NCBI RefSeq assembly: GCF_006442315.1
Contig: NZ_VFVY01000001.1
Span: 62,001-126,000 of the forward strand
DNA from: Mesorhizobium sp. B2-3-4
Lineage (GTDB): Bacteria; Pseudomonadota; Alphaproteobacteria; Rhizobiales; Rhizobiaceae
DNA length: 64,000 bases
Direction of reading: 5' to 3'
Shown: in pieces, positions 44,860-52,130 of the stretch
Layout of the letters: each line of letters starts with the position of its first letter
Numbering within the stretch: the first letter of the stretch is position 1
Position numbers and translations under genes: made by a program
Notes under the pieces: generated by a model
What the model was told of the DNA's origin: nothing
The model's database searches: none
The model's input: only the letters and a program-made list of their open reading frames with translations

Positions 44860-45063
44860 TTAGGCCTTTTTCATCATCTTCTTCATGTGGTGGTGGTGAT
44901 GGTGATGATGGTGGTGCTTGTGCCAGTGGTGGTGGCGATGATGATGACGATGGTGATGATGCTTTGCCATCGGCGCCGCATCCGCGCTCGTCGCGCCGAC
45001 CATCGGCACCGTGAAAGCGATTGCTGCTGCAAGCCCGAGGGCCGAGAGGAGGGACTTCTTCAT
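44860..45063 (-). CDS. Secreted polyhistidine peptide
   Basis: A 67-residue protein with a Sec signal peptide (MKKSLLSALGLAAAIAFTV, cleavage near SADA-AP). The mature part is about 37 residues, of which 21 are His in runs separated by Arg, Trp and Lys, then MKKMMKKA. It should bind transition metals (Ni, Zn, Cu, Co) in the periplasm, by analogy with Hpn-like proteins, though it is unrelated in sequence outside the His runs. An AAGGAAACGATC region precedes the ATG. No metal transporter is adjacent. Confidence 0.75.
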   Translation of the reverse strand: MKKSLLSALGLAAAIAFTVPMVGATSADAAPMAKHHHHRHHHRHHHWHKHHHHHHHHHHMKKMMKKA

Positions 45064-45246
45064 GGGATCGTTTCCTTTTTTCGCGGGCAGATGTAAACCG
45101 GGCCGATACCCCGACCGCCGCGAATGGAATTACGCGCCCGAATTTTTTCGTCAGTATTTCCCGATTGTAGAATTTTGTTTCTGAACTGTTTCCGTCAGGG
45201 GCCTGCACCTTCACCGAGGGCGCAGGCCGAAAGCCGTGTCGCTGGC

Positions 45247-45861
45247 CTACATGGGCGGGATCACCCCATTGTTTCCCACCACGACGCGGCTCGAGCTCAG
45301 CGTGCCGTCCGCCTCGCGTTGCGCGGTCACGAAGACCGTCGCGCTTGGCTTGAGATCGGTGGGCGTGGCCGGCGCGAAGGTCACGACAGGCGTGCCATCC
45401 GGGATCGAGATCTTCTTTGTCTGCCCATTGTCGTAGGTCAGCGTCACGGCCCGCCCGTTTATGTCGGTGACGTCGGCGACGGTGCCGTTGGTCATGCGGC
45501 TGTTCGGCTCGAGGTCCCAGGGCCGATCGCCCTCGCCAGTGCCTTTCAAGGCCGCCGGGAAGACCACCACTTCCAGCGCACCGCTGCCGCCGTCAGCCTT
45601 GGAAACGGACGCGATACCAAGGAAATCGCCTTGCTTGATGTCCTTTACCGATGCGCTGGCGACGCCTGAAATCTTCCAGCCGTCTTTCAGTTTGATCGCT
45701 GATGTATCGCCCTGACGGGTTTTCACGGTCAGCAGAGACGGTTCGAAACTGACCACCGTGCCGCGCACGCGCAATGCGTCCGCCGCCTGCGCGCCGGCCA
45801 CGCCGGCGCCGGAAAGCATAGAGATCGTGCCGAGCACGAGGAGGGATGTCCTGAAGTTCAT
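45247..45861 (-). CDS. Secreted protein with DUF5666-like repeats
   Basis: About 204 residues. After a signal peptide (MNFRTSLLVLGTISMLSG, cleavage near AQAAD) the mature part resembles DUF5666 beta domains (LRVRGTVVSFEPSLLTVKTRQGD and TVADVTDINGRAVTLTYDNG). These are small barrel-like periplasmic domains of unknown function. ATG 45861 follows an AAAGGATC site. Monocistronic by spacing. Confidence 0.7.
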   Translation of the reverse strand: MNFRTSLLVLGTISMLSGAGVAGAQAADALRVRGTVVSFEPSLLTVKTRQGDTSAIKLKDGWKISGVASASVKDIKQGDFLGIASVSKADGGSGALEVVVFPAALKGTGEGDRPWDLEPNSRMTNGTVADVTDINGRAVTLTYDNGQTKKISIPDGTPVVTFAPATPTDLKPSATVFVTAQREADGTLSSSRVVVGNNGVIPPM

Positions 45862-46140
45862 TGGGGGGATCCTTTTGGGCAAGGCTGGCCGGAACGGGAT
45901 GGTTTCATGCCAGCGACGTCTGGATAACGAACGGGCGGGGCGAAACTGCCGGCCAAAAAGGTGTCGGGGCGTTCAAAACAACTTGATCGATAAAGGGCGA
46001 GGCGGCTCGCGCGTACACGGGTTCACGATCCCGTGACGGCCTGTTTGGCGCTTGGCAAATCGCTGGCGAGAGGGCATCTTCCTGCTCGTCTCAGGCAACA
46101 TCCCATTTTCATCAAACGCTTTCAGCCAAAGGAGTTGCCA

Positions 46141-46422
46141 ATGCCCAACAATGCAAAAAGCCACGCCCTTTCAGAACCATTGGCCAACGAGATCGGGCCT
46201 GATTACAACACCCTCAGGGCCATGCGGGAAACGCGCGGATACAGCCTCGAAGCGCTTTCCCTGACCTGTGGCCTTTCGGTCGACGAGATCGAGGACATCG
46301 AGAACGGCCTGGCAGCCGACCCGGCGAAGCTGCGTCGTATCGCGACCGCGCTTCGTCTGCCGCAGGACACGCTCATTGCGCCCGTGCCGACACCGGCCGC
46401 GCAAGGCCGCCCGCAGGCATAG
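46141..46422 (+). CDS. XRE family helix-turn-helix protein
   Basis: A 93-residue protein with a Cro/C1-type helix-turn-helix (TLRAMRETRGYSLEALSLTC, GLSVDEIEDIENG, LRRIATALRLPQDTL). ATG 46141 is preceded by AAAGGAG. Target unknown; it ends just before a long palindromic terminator. Confidence 0.82.
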   Translation: MPNNAKSHALSEPLANEIGPDYNTLRAMRETRGYSLEALSLTCGLSVDEIEDIENGLAADPAKLRRIATALRLPQDTLIAPVPTPAAQGRPQA

Positions 46423-46437
46423 AATCGGCGACGACTG

Positions 46438-46482
46438 TCAACAAGAAACCCGCCAGGGCCCGCTTGGCGGGTTTCTTGTTGA
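46438..46482. terminator. Palindromic terminator with an 18-bp perfect stem
   Basis: The arms at 46438-46455 and 46465-46482 are perfectly complementary over 18 bases (inner CCCGCCA/TGGCGGG, outer TCAACAAGAAA/TTTCTTGTTGA) around a nine-base loop. The outer arm supplies a T-rich run. It follows the XRE gene by 15 bases. Confidence 0.75.
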
Positions 46483-46592
46483 TGCCGTGGCGCTGCCTGG
46501 CAGGCTGGGCTTGCCGATTTGCAAATCGCACACGCTTATGTCTGCTACATGCAAACGCCCGCCAGCAGCAATTTGAACCCTGAGTTTCCGAC

Positions 46593-47054
46593 ATGAGCCT
46601 GGATACCGTTCGTGCCTTCTTTGCCGCCCACGCGCCTGACATCGAGGTCCTCGTCACGCAGGCGAGTTCGGCGACCGTGACGCTGGCGGCCGAGGCGCAT
46701 GGCGTGTTGCCGGCACAGATCGCCAAGACGATCTGTCTGCGCGTCGGTGAGCGCACCATGCTTGTCGTGACCAGCGGTATCGCCAGGCTCGACAACCGCA
46801 AGTTCAAGGACCAGTTCGGCGGCAAGCCGCGCATGCTGGACGCCGAAGAGGTGGTTGCCGCCACGAGCCATCCCGTCGGCGGCGTCTGTCCGTTCGGTCT
46901 GCCGACCCCGCTGCCGGTCTATTGCGACGTCTCGCTTCGCCAATTCGACGAGGTGGTGCCCGCCGCCGGCGCCACCAATGCAGCCGTGCGGATCGCACCG
47001 CAGCGGATGGTTGATCTTACCGGCGCACAATGGGTCGATGTCTGCCAGGGATAG
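46593..47054 (+). CDS. YbaK/EbsC-type aminoacyl-tRNA deacylase
   Basis: A 153-residue protein of the YbaK/ProX/PrdX family, which hydrolyses mischarged tRNAs such as Cys-tRNA(Pro) or Ala-tRNA(Pro). The catalytic Lys region is seen in AKTICLRVGERTML, with the conserved GGVCPFGL and late VRIAPQRMVDL. It lies 95 bases from a convergent tRNA-Pro gene, an interesting neighbour given the family substrate. The ATG 46593 start is supported by family length. Confidence 0.88.
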   Translation: MSLDTVRAFFAAHAPDIEVLVTQASSATVTLAAEAHGVLPAQIAKTICLRVGERTMLVVTSGIARLDNRKFKDQFGGKPRMLDAEEVVAATSHPVGGVCPFGLPTPLPVYCDVSLRQFDEVVPAAGATNAAVRIAPQRMVDLTGAQWVDVCQG

Positions 47055-47148
47055 CGCCGGATACAGCTTAGCGGCGCCGGCAAGAATGGGCGATCGGTGC
47101 TTGGATGATGTGGGGTGACGGACTTCGGGGGCAAGTCCTGCTTCGAAA

Positions 47149-47225
<77 letters not shown>

Positions 47226-47281
47226 GACCGGTCGCGATGTATCGTGATAACCCCGCTCGGGTCAACCGGTTTCCGCGATAA

Positions 47282-48550
47282 TTATCTCGCGGCGATCGCC
47301 GGTTTGAATGAGCCTGGCATTGCCGGGCGCAACAGTCGCTGGTGGCGATATTCGAGTGCGATCGCGCCCCAGATCAGGCCGAGCAGCAGATACATGTGGC
47401 GCCAATGGTCGATGTCGATGAAGGTGCCGAGACCGATATTGCCGATGAAGGCGACGTAGGCGCACAAGAGGTAGGGCTGCCATGGCCGGTCGCGCAGCAG
47501 GATGCGGAATCCGGCTGAAATCGTCCACACCACCAGCGTCAGGAACGACACGAAGCCGATCCAGCCATAGTCCATCAGCATCTTCAGCCAGATGTCATGC
47601 GTGTCCTCGCCGTAGATCGTGCCGAACACCAGCGGCCCGATGCCGAACGGATGTTCCATCGCCATCTGGAAGCCGATCGTGTAGCGGGCAAAGCGGCCGA
47701 GGCGGGCGGTGTCGTAGCTCTGTTCGAGATGGGCGCGGCTGGAGAACATCTCCGCCACCCCCGGCAACTGCAATATGACGAGGATGGTGATGGCCAGCAG
47801 CGACAGGGCTGCGATCGTCATGATCACTACGCGCAGCCGGAACATGCCGCTGGCGCTCTGCAGGAACAGCAAACCTGTGAGCAGGACGGCCGAGACCGCG
47901 AACATGCCCCAGGCGCCGCGCGAGAAGGAGAAGAAGATGCCGGCGCTGATGATCAGCAGCGGCACCGCCAAAAGCGGCATGCGCGCGACCGGCCCGGTCA
48001 GCATGAGATAGAGCAGGTAGATGCCAGGCAGCACCAGGAACGGACCGAACACGTTCGGGTCCTGGAAGGCACCGGCGGCGCGGTCGTATTTGGTGAAGAC
48101 CTCAGCACCCGGGAAGGCGTGGAAATAGCCTGCTATACCAAGCAGCGCGGTGATTACGGCCGACATCACATAGGCGATAAAGATCAGCCGGTAGAGGCTC
48201 GGCTGCACGGCGGTGACCGATGCGAAGAACACCGCGCTGAACGCCAGGAACAGCGACACGGCAAGGTAGAGCGGCGTGTTGGCGAGGTCCGCCATCTGCG
48301 TCATGGAGATCATGCCGCCGATGTTCATCGTCACCAGCAGCACCAGCAGCGGCATGGTCGCGCGCGAAATCCTCAGGCCGAACAGAGCCCAGACGGCAAT
48401 CAGGCCGGCCATGTAGATTTCGTAGGGCGCCGGTTCGCTGATGACGAAGCCCGACAAAAGAATGCCGAGCACCACCGCGCTCGAGGAGATCAGCGTGATC
48501 AGCTTGGCGTTGACCGTCGCGCGCGGCAGGTCATGGCTGATCGCGCTCAA
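47282..48550 (-). CDS. O-antigen ligase/polymerase family protein (Wzy/WaaL-like)
   Basis: A 422-residue membrane protein with about 11-12 spans and the Wzy_C-type large periplasmic loop near residues 285-340 (HLEQSYDTARLGRFARY, YGEDTHDIWLKML). It would polymerise or ligate exopolysaccharide units. The start is TTG 48550, overlapping the stop of the upstream transferase by four bases, so it is coupled. No ATG near the N-terminus is in frame. Confidence 0.87.
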   Translation of the reverse strand: MSAISHDLPRATVNAKLITLISSSAVVLGILLSGFVISEPAPYEIYMAGLIAVWALFGLRISRATMPLLVLLVTMNIGGMISMTQMADLANTPLYLAVSLFLAFSAVFFASVTAVQPSLYRLIFIAYVMSAVITALLGIAGYFHAFPGAEVFTKYDRAAGAFQDPNVFGPFLVLPGIYLLYLMLTGPVARMPLLAVPLLIISAGIFFSFSRGAWGMFAVSAVLLTGLLFLQSASGMFRLRVVIMTIAALSLLAITILVILQLPGVAEMFSSRAHLEQSYDTARLGRFARYTIGFQMAMEHPFGIGPLVFGTIYGEDTHDIWLKMLMDYGWIGFVSFLTLVVWTISAGFRILLRDRPWQPYLLCAYVAFIGNIGLGTFIDIDHWRHMYLLLGLIWGAIALEYRHQRLLRPAMPGSFKPAIAAR

Positions 48551-50082
48551 TAGGCGTTTTCCGTGTTGAGCAGGCGGATCGGCGTCAGGAACAGTATCCG
48601 CAGATCGAACAGCAGCGACCAGTTCTCGATGTAATAGAGGTCGTATTCGGTCCGCATGCGGATCTTTTCATTGGTGTCCATCTCGCCGCGCCAGCCATTG
48701 ATCTGCGCCCAGCCGGTAACGCCGGGCTTGACCTTGTGGCGCGCGAAATAGCCATCCACCACCTCGTTGTAGAGCAAATTGTGCGACTGCGCGGCAATGG
48801 CGTGCGGACGTGGCCCGATGAGCGACAACGAGCCGAACAGCGAGTTAAAGAACTGCGGCAGTTCGTCGATCGAGGTCTTGCGGATGATGCGCCCGACCCG
48901 GGTGACGCGCGGGTCGTTCTTGGTCACGGTCTGCTTGGCGGTCGGGTCCGACCTGTCGGTGTACATCGAGCGGAATTTATAGACCTCGATGACCTCGTTG
49001 TTGAAACCGTGCCGCTTCTGCTTGAACAGCACCGGTCCCTTGCTGTCGAGCTTGATGGCGATTGCCGTGGCCAGCATGACCGGCGAGAACACGACGATGC
49101 CGATGACGCTGAAGATGATGTCGAAGGCGCGTTTGGCGACCGAATCCCAATCGTTGATCGGCTTGTCGAAGATATCGAGCATCGGCACCGAACCGATGTA
49201 GGAATAGGCGCGTGGGCGGAACTGCAGCGCGTTGGAATGCGCCGACAGCCGGATGTCGACCGGCAGCACCCACAGTTTCTTCAGCAATTGCAGCACGCGC
49301 GATTCGGCGGTCAGCGGCAGCGACACGATCAGCATGTCGATACGGGCGATGCGGGCGAATTCGATCAGTTCCGAGATGGTGCCGAGCTTGGGATAGCCGG
49401 CAACGATGGCTGGCGAACGCTTGTCGCTGCGATCGTCGAAGATGCCGCAGATGCGGATATCGTTGTAGGGCTGCTTTTCCACCGAGCGGATGAGCACTTC
49501 CGCCGCCTTGCCGCCGCCGACGATGACGGCGCGCCGTTCCATGCTGCCATCGCGCGCCCAGCGACGGATCAGCTTGGACATCACCAGCCTGAGGCCGAAG
49601 AGGCAGACGAAGGCGACGACAAACCAGGTGCCGAACAGCAGGCGCGAATAGTCTTCCGACATCTTCATGGCGAATGCCGTCAGCGCCATCAGAGCGAAGG
49701 TTCCGGCCCAGACCAGCAGGATGCGCCCGAAATTGGCGATCGGCCGCATCAGGGAGACCACCTGGTAGCAATCGCTGACATCGAGCAGCACCACGGCGAG
49801 GAACGACGCGGCCGCGATGGTCAGCGGGTATTGCCAAGCGAGGTAGTTGAAGAAGCCGACATAGTAGAAATAGACGCAGAGCCCCGAGGCGAACAGCACC
49901 CCGAATTCGACCATGCGCAGCACGCCGCTGACCATAATCGGCGACATCGTATCGCGCCGGTATTGCGACGCCACCTGACGGGCGACGTCGTTCATGCCGC
50001 CGGGCTTGTCGCCATCGGCAGGGCCGTCGAATTTACGCACCGCTTCAGGCGAAAAGCGGTGCGCGGGGTCGATCTCGTTCAT
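48547..50082 (-). CDS. Undecaprenyl-phosphate sugar phosphotransferase (WcaJ/ExoY-type)
   Basis: A 511-residue polyprenyl glycosylphosphotransferase that loads the first sugar-phosphate onto undecaprenyl phosphate. Four or five N-terminal spans and a Rossmann-like CoA-binding-type domain (RRAVIVGGGKAAEVLIR) precede the catalytic domain (KRAFDIIFSVIGIVVFSP, VYKFRSMY, KTSIDELPQFFNSLFGSLSLIGPRPH, KPGVTGWAQINGWRGE; short pieces quoted). ATG 50082 is chosen; the frame extends to 50256 but lacks homology there. Confidence 0.92.
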   Translation of the reverse strand: MNEIDPAHRFSPEAVRKFDGPADGDKPGGMNDVARQVASQYRRDTMSPIMVSGVLRMVEFGVLFASGLCVYFYYVGFFNYLAWQYPLTIAAASFLAVVLLDVSDCYQVVSLMRPIANFGRILLVWAGTFALMALTAFAMKMSEDYSRLLFGTWFVVAFVCLFGLRLVMSKLIRRWARDGSMERRAVIVGGGKAAEVLIRSVEKQPYNDIRICGIFDDRSDKRSPAIVAGYPKLGTISELIEFARIARIDMLIVSLPLTAESRVLQLLKKLWVLPVDIRLSAHSNALQFRPRAYSYIGSVPMLDIFDKPINDWDSVAKRAFDIIFSVIGIVVFSPVMLATAIAIKLDSKGPVLFKQKRHGFNNEVIEVYKFRSMYTDRSDPTAKQTVTKNDPRVTRVGRIIRKTSIDELPQFFNSLFGSLSLIGPRPHAIAAQSHNLLYNEVVDGYFARHKVKPGVTGWAQINGWRGEMDTNEKIRMRTEYDLYYIENWSLLFDLRILFLTPIRLLNTENAY

Positions 50083-50170
50083 GGAACAGTCCGCAAGCTT
50101 CCCCAGGGTGATTAGCAAAAGAGAGCTAAGAAACCCTTGAAACAACCTGTGGCTTTGAACGGGCTTGGGA

Positions 50171-51301
50171 CTACTTTCCGAGCGCGGCGAAATAGGCCTT
50201 CTCGATTTCGGCGGCCATGACGTCGGCTCCGAAGCGCGCTTTGAGGGAGGATTCATCCGGCATCAATTTGCCATAAGCGGCAAGGTCGCCCAGCGCCTGG
50301 CTCATCTTGTCTGCGAGCTCGACCGGATCCGACCGGATCAGGGCAGGGGAGTCCGGACCGAAAATCTCCGGTATGCCGCCGACGGCGGTCGCGATGACGG
50401 GTCTTGCCGCTGCAAGTGCCTCCAGCACGATATAGGGCATGGCTTCGGCGCGCGAGGGAACGATGACGAGCGTCGCCAGCAAGAAGGCCTCCCGGGCCGG
50501 CATCGGCGGCAGGAAGCGGACATTGCCTTCAAGCCCGAGGCGCTTCACTTGTGCGTGGTAGCGTGGCAGGTCGTCGCCGTCGCCGACCATCACCGCGCTC
50601 GGTGCCCGTCCGAGCCGGGGAGCCGCGGCGGCCAGCGCATCGATGAAGATGTCGGGGCCCTTGAGGTCCCGCATCATGCCGATATAGAGCATGTCGGCTG
50701 CATCGGCCCGGGTGGTCACCGGCTCGAATTCGGCGGCGCGAAGTCCGTTGTAGGCCAGCATGTTCGGGATCGGCGGCACGCCCACCTTCCTGCGATAGGC
50801 TCGCCGCTCGTAGTCGGAGACGAACAGCAGGCAATCGGTGAAGCGCGCCATGAGGTGCTCGAGCGCGAAGAACAGCTTCCCGGTGACCGTGCTCTCGTCA
50901 TAGTGCAGAGAGCCGCCATGCGGCGAATAGAGGCGGGCCACGCGAGACCTTGAAACCCGCAACAATGAGCCGAACAGACGGGCATAGGCGCCACCCTTGG
51001 CGCCATGCCCGTGCAGCACGTCCGGCCGCAATTCCTTGATGATCCTGTAAGTGCGCCGGGCGGAGGCGAGGTCGCCCGGTCCGACATGGCGCTGCATCGG
51101 CGTGCGATGGATGCCGAGCGCCAGCATGTCCTTCATCTGCTCGAACAGGTGCTCTTCCAATTCGCCGCCGGTGGTCGAGTCGCAGACGATGCCAACCATG
51201 TGGCCGGCAGCGACCTGCGCTTCCGTGAGGTCGCGCACGTGGCGGAAAATTCCTCCGACAGGTGAGCGAAAGCAGTGGACGATCCTGAGCTTGTCCGCCA
51301 C
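50171..51301 (-). CDS. Glycosyltransferase family 4
   Basis: A 376-residue GT-B glycosyltransferase with the N-terminal GGIFRHVRDL motif and the C-terminal nucleotide-sugar block IVPSRAEAMPYIVLEALAAARPVIAT (EX7E). The start is GTG 51301. It is presumably part of exopolysaccharide unit assembly. Ten bases separate it from the export lipoprotein gene, supporting one operon reading from 51875 down to 47282. Confidence 0.92.
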   Translation of the reverse strand: MADKLRIVHCFRSPVGGIFRHVRDLTEAQVAAGHMVGIVCDSTTGGELEEHLFEQMKDMLALGIHRTPMQRHVGPGDLASARRTYRIIKELRPDVLHGHGAKGGAYARLFGSLLRVSRSRVARLYSPHGGSLHYDESTVTGKLFFALEHLMARFTDCLLFVSDYERRAYRRKVGVPPIPNMLAYNGLRAAEFEPVTTRADAADMLYIGMMRDLKGPDIFIDALAAAAPRLGRAPSAVMVGDGDDLPRYHAQVKRLGLEGNVRFLPPMPAREAFLLATLVIVPSRAEAMPYIVLEALAAARPVIATAVGGIPEIFGPDSPALIRSDPVELADKMSQALGDLAAYGKLMPDESSLKARFGADVMAAEIEKAYFAALGK

Positions 51302-51311
51302 GAGGTGTCTG

Positions 51312-51875
51312 TCAGAACAGGCGTTCGCGGACGTAGACGGTATCTCCCGGCAGCAACGGGTCGGAGGTGACCACGCGGCCGGTTATCACCTTGCCATTGA
51401 TATCGCGGGTAATGTCGACGCTCTCCTGGTTGGCGCGCGGCGAGAAGCCTCCGGCGATGGCGATCGCCTTCTGCACGGTCAGGCCGGGCACATAGGAATA
51501 CTGGCCGGCAGCGCCCACTTCGCCCATGACGAAGATCGGCCGGTAACGATCGATCTCGACGGAGACGTCCGGGTCGCGCAGATAGCCTTGCCGCAATTTG
51601 TCGGCGATCTCCTTTTCCATCTGCTGCGCGGTGTGGCCGCGTGCGGGGATGGCGCCGACGAGCGGGAAGGAAATGTAGCCGGACTGGTCGACGCTGTAGC
51701 TATTGGTCAAGCCGTCCTGCTCGAACACGGTGACGCGGACGCGGTCGCCGGCGCCGAGGCGATAGGGCTGATCGAGGACCTCGTGAAAGGCGGCCGGCGT
51801 CGGCCGGTAGCTGGAGCAGCCGGCGAGCATCGATACGGCAAGCAGTGCGCGAAAGAGGGAAGCAGTGCTTTTCAT
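51312..51875 (-). CDS. Polysaccharide export lipoprotein (Wza/ExoF-like)
   Basis: A 187-residue lipoprotein (lipobox MLAGC-SS) with the Poly_export domain (YRLGAGDRVRVTVFEQDGLT, SGYISFPLVG) and one SLBB domain (RPIFVMGEVGAAGQYSYVPG). This short form lacks the long C-terminus of full Wza, typical of rhizobial proteins. ATG 51875 is preferred over 51923. First gene of the minus-strand polysaccharide operon. Confidence 0.92.
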   Translation of the reverse strand: MKSTASLFRALLAVSMLAGCSSYRPTPAAFHEVLDQPYRLGAGDRVRVTVFEQDGLTNSYSVDQSGYISFPLVGAIPARGHTAQQMEKEIADKLRQGYLRDPDVSVEIDRYRPIFVMGEVGAAGQYSYVPGLTVQKAIAIAGGFSPRANQESVDITRDINGKVITGRVVTSDPLLPGDTVYVRERLF

Positions 51876-51949
51876 GACCGGATACGTACCTTCGACTGGC
51901 CGCTGCGGCGTCGCAGCAAACATCTGGGATCGGGTCCGTTATCATCCTG

Positions 51950-52049
51950 TTAGGGTTAATGGCCGGTAAAGGACCCAGCCAATAGCGCTCGCGCCGGCAA
52001 GGTTTTGCGGTTTTATCGATTTTTGCTTTCGGCCGCCAGTAAACCCTAA
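51950..52049. promoter_or_regulatory. Inverted TTAGGGTT elements in the divergent polysaccharide promoter
   Basis: TTAGGGTTAATGG (51950-51962) and, on the other strand, TTAGGGTTTACTGG (52036-52049) face each other between the divergent wza-like and wzc-like genes, about 84 bases apart. Similar short sites in opposite orientation in a shared promoter suggest binding by one regulator. The region also contains AT-rich stretches that could be promoters. Confidence 0.4.
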
Positions 52050-52130
52050 TGGAAGCTTACCGCGATCTTAACGGCTGAGTTACCATAGTTGTTTACGGTG
52101 CATCCTGACCCAGTTTCGGAGTAGGGATGC

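Noticed and set aside
44880..44975. Short-period repeats resembling a repeat array
   Set aside because: These are CAC/CAT His codons of the polyhistidine gene, not CRISPR; repeats have no spacers of uniform length.
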